Assembly (NCBI GenBank): GCA_026874595.1
Contig: CM049307.1
Span: 38,852,862-38,916,861 of the forward strand
DNA: 64,000 nucleotides
From: Sipunculus nudus
Taxonomy: Eukaryota; Annelida; Sipuncula; Golfingiida; Sipunculidae
Direction: 5' to 3'
Each line of letters opens with the position of its first letter. Position 1 is the stretch's first letter. The notes beneath the pieces are model-generated. The model was not told the DNA's origin, searched no databases, and saw only the letters and a program-made list of their open reading frames with translations. Shown one piece after another: positions 34,073-44,252 of this stretch. A program made the position numbers and the translations under genes.

Positions 34073-37000
34073 CTACAAAATAAAACGGAGCAATGTCACA
34101 TGTAATTACTGTAATACATGAAAATTTAAACTGTAACACTATTTCTGTCAAATCCTCACATGAAATATTAAATGTGGGATACAGTATGTACTTCATGAAG
34201 CTGTTGTAACAAAATCTTATGATATAATTAAGTACAGATAGAGGCAGCATCAAGTTTTACAATTTCAGTATATCACATGTATAAGAAAACCTTTGTCTGA
34301 GGACAATAGAGCTTGCTGTTACAGGGCATTCAGAAAACAAAAGAGCACCACAGGAGTGCATAATATGTTCGTCATATTTTTGTGACCTCTGACCTCATGA
34401 AATATGCATCATTTTTGCTGGGAATCATACTTAGGTGAAATATTATATTTGTTAATATTTCTATGACTTTCATGAAAATCCAGTATATTCCTGCTACGTG
34501 ATAGAGGCGGCACCATTAAGTAGGTTGGTGACCTCTGACCTCATTGAATATGTGTTCATTTTGCCAGGAATCAAATTTAGGTGAGATATTATATTGGTTG
34601 AACCTTAAAATTGACTGTTGTCTTATACACATGCTTGTACTGTACAAACACAAGTACCAAATATGGAATCATACAGAATGGTGAACCTTAATTCCACCCA
34701 TATTTGGAATCAAGAATTAAATAAAAATAAACAAAAGGATTAAATATCAGTTTGTGATGTCAGTGAATATTATCTGTTCAGGAATCCTACTTTAAACTGA
34801 TTCTGTCAAAATCAATGACATTAGTGCTTGTGCACTGATTTATCATTATGATATATATTCTATAGTCTGCTCTAACACCTAATACTGTGGAAGTGGTAAA
34901 TTTGGTGTGTCTGAATTTCCGCGCTTTTTACATTTTACAGCATTAGCGCAGTTAGAATTTTAGGGCAAATCAGGATGTATAGGTATTTAATTTTGTATCA
35001 AATTATTTAAAAACTTAAACGCTTATATAAAAGACAGCTTTGTAGTGTGAACTAGCTAAGGGCGACTGAGTACTCTAACGCAAGGTAAAAACAAAACGTA
35101 ATTAGCCAGGACAAATCATGTTTGATGATGCAATGGTACTGCACCAAGCCACATTGTTTGACATCTCAGTAAGTTGTAAAACTGCTCAACAACACAATCT
35201 GTGAATACTAACTGAAAGCAGCCTGATATGTATGAACAACAAACAGAGCTGACAACAATCCATCATATTTCACAGCCACTGGGGGGGGGGGGGGTTCTAA
35301 AGGTCCTCATAGGCTACTTGGTTCACAGATGTTTCTACAAATGACTATAAATCGGAGGGGATTTCAGCTGAGATATCACTTGTTATGAAAACTTATGACG
35401 AACAACATGACCACTTTAACATTCTGATTGAGCATGAAGGAGCTTCAACTCCAGCAACCCTGCACGGAAGGATTACTAGATTCACATGGCTGTGTGTCAG
35501 GTGAGAACGCTGACAAGGGGCAAACTATAGTATCCAAATAACATGTGTTCTTAATTTAACGCAAATCAAGCTCCCGCTAAAGGCACAAAAAATTTAAACC
35601 ACTTCCACAGTATCCACTAAATTTGAGATAAATGTCTTTTGCAAAAGTTTGGCAGTAAAATGAATGTGTAAGGTATGGTTAATATGAGAAGTTCAACAAC
35701 TAAAGTATCAGTTTCATGGTCCTCTAGTATGGCTACACCTGAGAACTGCAAATTTTGTTCTTACAATCTTGATTTTTAACCAAACAACCAGTCAGCTCGT
35801 GTTATATGAGTACAATGATACCTGCGGCTATTTCCCATTGAGTTCAGTCTGTTTTAAAAATAGACCAACACTGATTTAATTTTAAGTGATCAGATACACT
35901 TTAGTCCTATACCAGTTCCCCATTTTTTTTTTGTGAGAATCATCCTTTTGTCCGAATATTGCCAAATTTCAGTGGACATCAGATGGTAGCTGCTTAAATA
36001 CAATCATGGTTCTGATATATATTGTGGATGCTACTCACTTTGTCGGAGTTTTTCAAGAGTATTTTTCCTCTCTTCTGCAGGCATGAGTCGGTGACCTGGG
36101 GGCATCTCAGGGTCAGGCTCATTTGCTTTTCTTTCTTCAGCCTCTCTTTGCCACTGCTCTCTCCTTGTCTTCAAACTATGGTATAAAGAATGTATGTAAT
36201 ATCACTGTATAGTTAGCATGTCATGTATGGACACATGATTGAATGTAATAAGAAAGATTAATTCATAAATAGGTGTCTTATCTAAAGAAACTGGGATTCA
36301 TACAGGCATTTCACATTAATCCAGTAATATATCACTCCATCTTGTCCAACATATCCATGCTTCAATTTTTTTATTTAAAGATAAATTACACCCATTTGTG
36401 CCTAAATTAAGTCTAGAACACTTTACCCTCTATCAACTGTTGCCTGCATTATCAAAGCCTTGATGGAAGGATATGGAGGCACAGTTCTCCATTGCTTTAG
36501 TAATATTAAAATATGGCATTATGCCATAGTGTATGGATATCTTACACAACAAGCTGAGAACTGATGTACAGTGAAAGGCTTGACAACTTTTTATCCAAAC
36601 TTGAAATTAAGCAATTATTTCATTTTTTAAATGTAAAGATGTAATCGATTACTATGGGATTCAATCCTCAAAATTCATATATTTATTAAAATAACAGTAT
36701 GTAATTTAAACATGTAATATTATTATTACTTTTAAATCTGATGATTAACCAAACAGAGTAAATTAGAAAGATAATTTAAGATTGCAACATTTTAACACTT
36801 ACTGCTGAAAAGTATAGAAATGACAAGGAGAAGCCAACTCTTAACTCAGAAAATGGAGTACTCACTAATTTGGCACCTCTCCCCTCCTGTATGTGTGCTG
36901 CTCTTCATCTTGTCTGGCCTTAAGGTCATCAAGTGCAGTTAAACTAGGCGACCTCTTCATTGGAGCAGCCCTGGCTGCTTTACCATTTACTTTTATAAAA

Positions 37001-39779
37001 TCTATATCTCTTCTGATGAGGTTCACCTGTCAAGAAATACAGACCAAGCTGTTAAAGTATAAAGATAGCACTTATGATAATTCACTGCAAAAGAAATTTA
37101 ACCATCACACTGATGCCATTTATTTTTTTATTTATATTATTAGAAATTTCAACTTTGTTTCTCTAACCATAACATCCTTAATTTTTCCTTTTATTATGCA
37201 TCATGGTTAATTTCTATCAAGGCATAAGAACTATAGTCATGTGAAGCAAATGTTTAGACTGCAATATTTCTTAATTAGTAAAACTGGAAACTGTTTACAC
37301 ATGGATATATGATACATATGTCACATGATATATCTTCTGATGTGTGCATGTGAGTTAGCACTCGACTGAATATATATCATACATGTGCTCTTCTTATCAA
37401 CATGCCATGTGAAAAATGGTAAATAATCCTTGCAAATAAATCTGCTTGAGTTGTATTAAAAGATTCTTACGTCTCTAGCAATGTCAGCTTTTGGAACAGA
37501 AAGTTTGTCCTCTGGTGGTTCAGCAGATGACGGCCGGGACATGGGTGGCACAAACCCTGTACGAGAGTGTGCTCGTAAATAGTTTGCAGAATGTGGTCTT
37601 GGTGCTGGTGGTTCCATCTGAAAAGAGAGCACCGGCAAACATAGTTTAGAAACCTTATATCTGGTACCAGTATATAATTACACCAGCTGCAAATAGTCAA
37701 TCAAAGATTACTAAAATTTATTTTTTTTATATACAGTGGAACCCCACAATTACAACCACCCTGGGGACTGAGCAAAGTGGTCGTAATTTGGGGGTGGTCG
37801 TATTTGTGAAACTCTTGCCTTGGTTTCATATAACACGCCGATGTTTAATGTATATCAGTGTGTGTATTAATTGCATATCTTTAATGTGAATTATAACAAT
37901 TTTTTTTTTACTTTGCAGTGACCATTGTTACGAATAGTGTGTGTGTGTGTGTAGTTAAACAAGAACAAAATTGTATTAAATATTTTATTTTCATGATAAA
38001 AATAAATATACATACACACATCCTTTATGTCTGACCATTAACCCATACTTTCACTAAAGGCAATAAGAAAACCTGCTGTATACATATTGAACATAAAACG
38101 TGGCAGTATAGGTTCACCAAAGATGTGAACTCAATTTATACATGTTATTGACTTCTCAATACTCAGCGTTAGGTATGAGCACATTTAAAATTAACTAGGT
38201 CTTTAATTGGACCAATCAGGATAGAACAATGTGTGATGAGTAGAAATACTAAGCTCTCACCCCGCACTTAGGGTAGCTGTAATACAGGTGATCACTGAGG
38301 GGCAATTAACATCGCTAGCCCTAGACCCTAGGGCAGTTAGCCAGGCAGACCGGCTCATTAAGTAATCAGGCTGATGGTTACCCTCTCTGATCTATCACGT
38401 ACGCCTCAACGAGTCTCTGCGCGGACACTGATTCAGGAAGATATGCGGGACCAGATTAACACTTGGGTTGGGAAACCTGGTCACCCTCTTTGAGCTATCG
38501 TTAAGGCGCCTGTGATAAGGCGCAGCTTTGACTCGTGACAAATGTTGTTTCAGTACTTCTCGGCGGTGGTCGCATTAGCAGGGTCGCATTAGTGCTGGGG
38601 GCATGAAATCTGGTCGTAATTCTGAATTCAGGGGTGGGTGTAATTTTGAGTCATTTATAAACATAACTAAACTAAATAAAATCCGGTACCAAGCAGAGTG
38701 GTCGTAATTGTGGGGTGGTCGCAATTGTGGGGTGGTCGCAAGGCGGGATTGCACTGTAGTTTTATGGTGTAGGTAATTGCTTCCATTTTTTATTGCAAGC
38801 TTATACAGTCGGAAAAAGTTGAAGTCATTTGAAGGTATATTAATGTTAAAAGGCTAGACATTCTATTGTTTTATATGGTAACAATTTATTTCAACTCAGT
38901 ATATCTGTTATAAAAATGACAAACCAAGACAACTATTTCTACTCACGTCAAGAGTTTCTCGAACTCTGGAGCCAACTTCATCATATTTGCTCGACTTCCA
39001 CAGAGCTTTCACAGGCTTTTTGGTTTCCTCTTCTCTTACTTTTGATTGTCGCTGTATTTTCCGCATTCGCCTTATGTTTTCTCTCATATGATCTTTTGGC
39101 TCTGGTTCTGAAATGCCAAACAATACATGCATTTATTCTTCATCCTCAACATAAACCTGTGTCTAAAGGTATTATGAAGCTATAACTGAAGATCCAACAT
39201 CCATTTCTTGGTTTGCTTTTGAGTAACCTTCATTTTGGATATGGTGGGATAAAATGCATGCATATAAATATATTCCTATAAAAAATACTACTATGTCAAA
39301 AAAGACCCAAATAAAAAAAACAAAAATATATCAGTTATTGTAATTGATGATATCATATATAGGCAATAAGGCATAAATCACACAACCTTTTAAAGAGATA
39401 AGATAAATTTTTCAACTCTACTTAACTTTTGTCTATCAATTAATTTCTCAAGAATCATCTTAACTACTTTTTTCACACTTAAATTATATGATTTCTTATG
39501 AAAAATTATGATTATATAGTATGATTTCTTATGATATGATTACCACATATAGGTATAACCACAAAGAATCACATAGTGCTCCTTACTGTATCTGCGTGAT
39601 GCACTGCCAAATCGTTGGCCTTCAATCTGAAGCAGAACGCCAACACTCCCATGGTGCTTAGTGGCTATACCCTGGGCTTCAGGTCGAACTCTTGGAACTG
39701 GACGATCAACATACCCAGAGCTGTCCTCTTTATCATAATATGGATGGGGCGGGATGGGACCTTTCATTGCAGACACCAT
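33912..39779 (-). CDS. ENKD1: Enkurin domain-containing protein 1
   Basis: Coding join on the minus strand: 39779-39587, 39107-38947, 37617-37471, 37026-36866, 36175-36039, 34072-33912. This gives 319 aa (human about 346), all GT-AG, frame kept. Landmarks shared with vertebrate ENKD1 in order: GPIPPHP near the start; GSVGVLLQIEG; DHMRENIRRMRKIQRQSK; KPVKALWKSSKYDEVGSRV; NYLRAHSRTGF; DFIKVNGKAARAAP; NYLKTRREQWQREAEERK; PDPEMPPGHRLMP; and the C-terminal enkurin domain (about residues 220-319) ending KLAEVEEATKIFSRQKVFVK. The family binds microtubules at centrosomes and ciliary basal bodies and affects ciliogenesis. An in-frame TAG two codons before the ATG sets the start; the preceding CTTAG suggests an upstream non-coding exon. 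Confidence 0.92.
34383..34541. repeat. Two ~146-bp repeat units with DR1 nuclear-receptor motifs (ENKD1 last intron)
   Basis: GTGACCTCTGACCTCAT...AATATG opens both units (34382 and 34528). Each contains TGACCT-c-TGACCT (34383-34395 and 34529-34541), a direct repeat with one-base spacing on the minus strand. Both units continue with ...AATCA-ACTTAGGTGA-ATATTATATT to about 34.6 kb. Related in text to the 3.2-4.2 kb block. Confidence 0.7.
34885..35610. mobile_element. MITE with CTGTGGAAGTGG inverted ends (ENKD1 last intron)
   Basis: Left CTGTGGAAGTGGTAAATTT; right, reverse-complemented, CTGTGGAAGTGGTTTAAATTT; TA on both sides (34883-34884, 35611-35612). 726 bp with no coding capacity; carries a 14-G run at 35281-35294. 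TA target duplication suggests the Tc1/mariner superfamily. Confidence 0.85.
36039..36175 (-). CDS. ENKD1: ENKD1 coding exon 5
   Basis: Completes Tyr221 and runs to residue 266: LKTRREQWQREAEERKANEP, DPEMPPGHRLMPAEERKNTL, EKLRQ. The PPGH-RMP motif opens the enkurin domain. Acceptor ACCATAG, donor CAAA/GTGAGT. Confidence 0.92.
36866..37026 (-). CDS. ENKD1: ENKD1 coding exon 4
   Basis: Residues 168-220 plus two bases. VNLIRRDIDFIKVNGKAARA, then APMKRSPSLTALDDLKARQD and YRRGEVPN; Tyr221 is split over the next junction. Equivalent to the human VDFIRHNARAA and VPHYLL regions. Acceptor TCTTGACAG, donor TTA/GTGAGT. Confidence 0.9.
37471..37617 (-). CDS. ENKD1: ENKD1 coding exon 3
   Basis: Residues 119-167, phase 0 at both ends. 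MEPPAPRPHSANYLRAHSRT, then GFVPPMSRPSSAEPPEDKLS. A Pro/Ser-rich segment with the conserved (F/Y)LRAHSR motif. Acceptor CTCTTTTCAG, donor GAC/GTAAGA. The internal ATG at its start is not the gene start, because exons 1 and 2 are conserved and in frame. Confidence 0.9.
37734..38756. mobile_element. Tigger-like MITE, 1.02 kb (ENKD1 intron 2)
   Basis: Left CAGTGGAACCCCACAATTAC; right, reverse-complemented, CAGTGCAATCCCGCCTTGCG followed by ACCACCCC. TA flanks at 37732-37733 and 38757-38758. Both subterminal regions repeat GTGGTCGTAATT/GGGGTGGTCG. No transposase; a TG microsatellite lies near 37940. Confidence 0.85.
38947..39107 (-). CDS. ENKD1: ENKD1 coding exon 2
   Basis: Residues 65-118. Completes Lys65, then PEPKDHMRENIRRMRKIQRQ, SKVREEETKKPVKALWKSSK and YDEVGSRVRETLD. 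The basic helix and the KALW-S-KYD-V-SRV motif are conserved with vertebrates. Acceptor GGCATTTCAG, donor GAC/GTGAGT. Confidence 0.92.
39587..39779 (-). CDS. ENKD1: ENKD1 coding exon 1
   Basis: Residues 1-64 plus one base. MVSAMKGPIPPHPYYDKEDS, then Arg/Pro-rich text, then KHHGSVGVLLQIEGQRFGSA. Donor ACA/GTAAGG. A second ATG at residue 5 could also serve. TAG GCC precedes the first ATG in frame. Confidence 0.85.
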
Positions 39780-40585
39780 GGCCTAAGGTAGGAATGAGTC
39801 AACCCTTGTTTATTCTGAAACAAATCAAGAAAAAGCATTTATATGAATTGTTGATATGTACCTGTAGAGAAGATAATCAACAAAACCTCTATTAAGAATA
39901 CTGAATTAAGATTATTTTCTATTAATTTGATGGCTTAACTCAGTAAATTGATGAACTGGTGATCATAAATGTGAGTGTTATTCTGCATTGAAAAAGAACT
40001 TTACAAAGGGTTTAAGTTCTCATTAGTCCTGCATAAAGCCCCTGATCGAATGTGACTGAAATCATGTGAAATGCAACCATCCTGTAGGCTGCAGTAGTGA
40101 CAAAGGCAAGGGACAGTAAAAGTACAACTACAGAATCCAGTTAACATAAATTTAAACCAGGACAACCAGGTGTAGCATAAATTGTTTTTTTATCTTTTCA
40201 AATATTGATACTATTACTCTCCTAATAAATTGCCAATATGGATATGGCAGCATCTGTAGTACTTAAAGAAGGCAATGTCTGAACCTCAATCCTAGATTAA
40301 ATATCTAAATGGCAATGATCAATTATTCAAACAAGTAACCATCAGATGCCCTTCATTTTCAAATTTATATTAACTGAAAAACTCAAGGTCTGTATCACTA
40401 CTTGTTTGTCCCTGTTAGATGTGTGTGGCCCTGTTAGATGTGTGTGTCCCTGTTAGATGTGTGTGGCCCTGTTAGATGTACATATATGGCACTCCTGAGC
40501 ATGGGATAGTCAGTTTGAGTCTCAGTCAAGACCACTTGGATATTCTGTGAAATATCATACGTGTCTAGGAAAACTACGGCAAACC
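39780..40585. other. ENKD1 upstream region
   Basis: Non-coding. CTTAG/GCC just before the ATG would act as a minus-strand splice acceptor. Includes a 19-bp minisatellite (CCCTGTTAGATGTGTGTGK) of four units at about 40409-40480. Confidence 0.5.
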
Positions 40586-41430
40586 TAGGGTTGGGATGGT
40601 TACCGGTATACGGTATTATCACGATATCTGACAGCTACGGTTATCATACCGTCAACATTCCTATTATCGCGATATCACGATATCAATATTTGTTCACGAT
40701 TTTGGTTCACAAGCAAGCCCTTGAAGTTCAAAATAAATTTATTTCAAAGAATCACATTAATTTTTATAAACCACATGTATTTGAATACACGCTTATGGGT
40801 GGAACCGTGTGCTTACAGACTTCGGGATTAGTCGGAAATGTCCGAAAGTAGCAGGATTAATCAGAGGACAAAAGCTTGAGAATTCCGGGAGAAAATAACA
40901 TTATAATGAAAGAGCAATAAATACACATGTTTATGCTTTTATTGCATGGAACGAAAATGTCAACAAAAAAGTGTCACCACTGAATCGAACATTCCATACG
41001 GGTTGCATATTTTGCCATATACAGTTGGGATGGTATATTTAGCCATGACTGGTATGACACGCTCTCCGAAAATTCGCCGGGATTCTCCGGCTTTTGTGTA
41101 GCTATAGGAAACTGATGGAAAGTTCTGACAAGCGTGATTCGACGATGGGGGCAGGACTTCCCACGCCTCAAGCTTGCACACCTGCAGGACCTTCATGCAA
41201 CTTACATCACTTAATGAGTCAATCTGTGGTACTGGCCAATAGGTATAAATGATATTAATACTTAACCCCTTGTATAAAGTCAAGACTTTAAAGGCGGTTG
41301 TTATAAATATCATAATTGATGGCTTATTAATGCCATTATATATAATTAAAAATATCGTGATATCACGGTATATCGCGATAAAATTTGAATAATTATCATG
41401 ATATCAAAAACCCATATCGTCCCAACACTA
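40586..41430. mobile_element. Non-autonomous hAT element
   Basis: Left TAGGGTTGGGATGG; right, reverse-complemented, TAGTGTTGGGACGA. The flanking 8-mers GGCAAACC and GGCAACAC agree at six of eight positions. Both subterminal regions carry clustered CGATATC/GATATCACG/CGGTATA palindromic motifs. 845 bp; minus-strand frames inside (40960-41313) resemble no known transposase. Confidence 0.8.
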
Positions 41431-43185
41431 GGCAACACATGTATGAATTTTCAATAAGTAACATTACAATACAAATGTAATGAAAGCAGGTGTTTATATA
41501 TATTATATACACTGATGAAAGTGATATGTACAGTGTTTGTTTTATCAGGGCGAACCATGTACCAAATTTCAGACTTGAATACTAGACAGGCATAACCTAA
41601 CTCAAAAACTCATTGTCTTGGCAGAACTGTAAAAATATAAATCATTAATGGACATCTTTTTATCAATGTAATACATCGGTTGATTTTAATTAGTGAAGAC
41701 TTAACATTCTCGAAACGTAGCAGGTTATTTATGTATGATTAAATTGGTTTCTGTAAAGGAAAAGAAACAAAATGTCATAATAGATGTCTGTTGAATTAAC
41801 TATTACATGCTTGAAGGCCTGTGCCTGTGGTAATGAATAAATACAGGCTGCCTGTGTAACTAATGTTTGCAAATGACATTAATGTTAGGTTTTTTACATA
41901 TATGTGAACTGTGATATGTGTGATATAAGCTTACAAGCATTATTGTTTTGGGAGCCAATATAGAAAGCGGGCTTCAGAGGGACTGTAGGATTACTTACGC
42001 ACTGTCTTGACGAGGTTATGACTATGAGTGTATACAGACTGACGTTATGAGGTTTATGATTTATGTATGGGAGGAGTGTAAATGGCAGATAAAAATAAGT
42101 GGCAAAATTAAGATGCAAGCAGCAGTATGAATTCATGCATATCCTATGGTTGTTGGGCTGAAGCCCGTGTTTTATAGTAGTACCTAGTTTTTTAAAATTT
42201 TATCAGTATATTATATTTTTATATGTTTTTATGTAATTATGGAAATGATTAAAATGTAAGGAGCCACTATAGAATGCGGGTTACGCTTCTTATTGAGGGA
42301 CATGAAAATATAGATAAAACTGTCTCTTCTTGTTCCTTATTTAAACTCCTACTTTTCCCTGTAGATGTCCCTAAACTCATATGAACTATTCTAACATAAG
42401 CAACTACTAAACATCAGAAGTTGCCTGAATTGGGAATCAAACCTACAATCTCTAGACTAGGAGCCCTACTAGCCAGTAAGTGAGCCGTGAAGACGAGATA
42501 CCAGCAGGGGCAATTTTTGTTCATTTATACCTGTGATTGAAGCGACATATATCGTGCAAATGGGGAACCATTTACTATTTGAACAGGAGAATAAAGCTTA
42601 AGGTGGGGGCTCCGCCCCCCACATCCCCGTTCATGCGGGGTATCCATGTTCCCTGGATCCCTCCTCCTCTAATATAATAGACTCCAGTTATGAGCAAAAT
42701 GAAATACGAGAATTTCTCAGGAAAATGTATCGGCCTTAGTCAGGAAAAAATTTATTATGCAACACCCGTTGTGCATAAGGTACTGGCGGTATGCTGCAGC
42801 CCGGTTTTATAGTTCTGCCAAATAGAATATATGATTGACTGTATGAAATAAATATTAAAAAAATTATGATTTAGATAATAGATATGCATATACAGACACA
42901 AAATTACTTGCTTCCAAATGTTGGACTGGAGTACTCGGTAAGTATAACCCGAATTGGATTCAAATACCCCAGAATTCCTTATAGTCCAAACTCTAACAGC
43001 CCTGATAAGAAAACATGGAATGAATGTAGGCCTACTTACATTTTGCAGTCCTGTGTAAATCGTGGGCGATAAAATGTGAAATTAAGACGTTGTTGTCCAC
43101 TCTGTCATGAAATTTTGCCCGATCAGTCTAGCAGTGACTGAAACTCATAAAAGCTTGTGTAATCCTTACAAAAATACTAGGTTGT
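41431..43185. other. Intergenic between ENKD1 and RAB11FIP, with a SINE-like segment
   Basis: Repeated phrases (GGAGCCAnTATAGAAnGCGGG at 41950 and 42260; GAAGCCCGTGTTTTATAG at 42162; CAGCCCGGTTTTATAG at 42798) suggest one or two repeat copies. A GC hairpin GGGGGCTCCGCCCCC lies at about 42606. Confidence 0.45.
42423..42486 (-). repeat. tRNA-derived SINE head
   Basis: On the minus strand, GGCTCACTTACTGGCTAGTA opens a 64-base tRNA-like unit with an A-box-like TGGCTAGTAGG, a CTAGTCTAGAGATTGT anticodon-arm region and the B box GGTTTGATTCC followed by CAATTCAGGC. The stems do not pair well enough for a functional tRNA, so I read it as the tRNA-related head of a SINE whose body may run down to about 42.29 kb. 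Confidence 0.5.
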
Positions 43186-43191
43186 ACTTAC

Positions 43192-43275
43192 TCTATCGGA
43201 TCTGCATCCAAATATATCAGTTTTGTCAACGGATTATTATTGAGCAAGTTGATGCCCGTTTGAAATATGGCGATG
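43192..43275 (-). other. ENKD1: Possible non-coding first exon of ENKD1
   Basis: The minus strand has the strong splice donor GATAGA/GTAAGTAC at 43192/43191. A transcript starting just below the GTCACGTGAC box would make an untranslated exon of about 80-90 bases that could splice to the CTTAG acceptor at about 39783. Another possible donor is at 43040/43039. No similarity supports either. Confidence 0.25.
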
Positions 43276-43280
43276 ATTTG

Positions 43281-43290
43281 GTCACGTGAC
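43281..43290. promoter_or_regulatory. GTCACGTGAC E-box palindrome
   Basis: Perfect 10-base palindrome identical to the CLEAR/TFEB consensus (also a USF/MITF E-box), just upstream of a possible minus-strand 5' exon of ENKD1. Function is inferred from the motif only. Confidence 0.4.
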
Positions 43291-43693
43291 AACTCGTTGC
43301 CCGTGACACTCGTGTTGATACTGGTACCCTAATCGGCCGACTAACGATTCAGAAACCAGCACCTGTTCTACATGCTTTGGCCTTTTATTGAAACCATCTG
43401 CATTATATTGAATATCAGGCATTATAGAAATATATATATAATTTGTTAAAATGTATATTTTTGTAAATCAGGATACTGTAATGTAATACATTACATGAAT
43501 ATATGTGTGTGTGTGTATGTATTTGTAGCATTTATTATTTTTTTTGTGTGTATAAATGTAGATGAAAATTTAAATGTTGAATGTTTATTGTAAAAGTGTA
43601 AATTGGGGGAGAAAGCTCATGGGTTGTATGTTTTCAGTTTAACCAAAGCTCAGCTGTAAATGTCTTGAGAGCATACTGAGGAGTAACTTATTG

Positions 43694-43719
43694 TTTTTTT
43701 TTTTTTTTTTTTTTTTTTT
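43694..43719. repeat. T homopolymer (26)
   Basis: Uninterrupted T run. It could be the reversed poly-A tail of a retrotransposon, but no recognisable body lies next to it. Confidence 0.85.
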
Positions 43720-44186
43720 ACAATTTGAAGACTTAATGCTTTTTGTTTGATAGTTACTTTCTTTTGTTTGACTGAAAACAAAGTTTCACATATATTTGTA
43801 AATAATTTCATTTCATTTGTTATCGTTAACTGTTTTTGTGCGTTACACTATTTTGAAAATAATGAGTAGTTACCCGAGGAGTTTATGACATATATTTGAA
43901 ACTCTGGACTTGTGGCCTTTTATTCCTGAATAAAGTCTTCTTCTTTCTCTTTTTCTTCGTTTGTACTATTAAACAACTTAAATGTGATCACACTTTAATA
44001 TGTACACGCAATATGGAGGGGATATATAAAAAAACGCATACCGGAATCTAAATGTGAAACTTCAGGTCACATATGCAAAATATATACACTATATATGCAT
44101 GTTTGTAAATCATTAAATTGGATACAATCAAATTATTAATTAATTCAGGCAACACGATCAAAGTTAACAAGATTTTACTCTAAAAG

Positions 44187-44252
44187 ATGAATGAATGAAT
44201 GAATGAATGAATGAATGAATGAATGAATGAATGAATGAATGAATGAATGAAT
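44187..44252. repeat. (ATGA)n microsatellite
   Basis: About 16 tetranucleotide units, ending ATAAATAAA. Confidence 0.95.

Noticed and set aside
37471-37632. ENKD1 starting at the ATG in exon 3
   Set aside because: Exons 1 and 2 encode conserved ENKD1 motifs and splice in frame to it.
40960-41313. 117-codon minus-strand frame within the 40.6 kb hAT element as a transposase fragment
   Set aside because: No BED finger or hAT dimerisation motif that I can identify.
42935-42945. Strong plus-strand donor CTCG/GTAAGTATAAC as an upstream RAB11FIP exon
   Set aside because: No open frame or similarity upstream, and a TATA box and good start context already precede exon 1.
43925-43945. GAATAAAGTCTTCTTC as the polyadenylation signal of a gene ending near 43.95 kb
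   Set aside because: No coding sequence on the plus strand upstream and no recognisable retroelement body; kept only as a possible relic with the T run at 43694.
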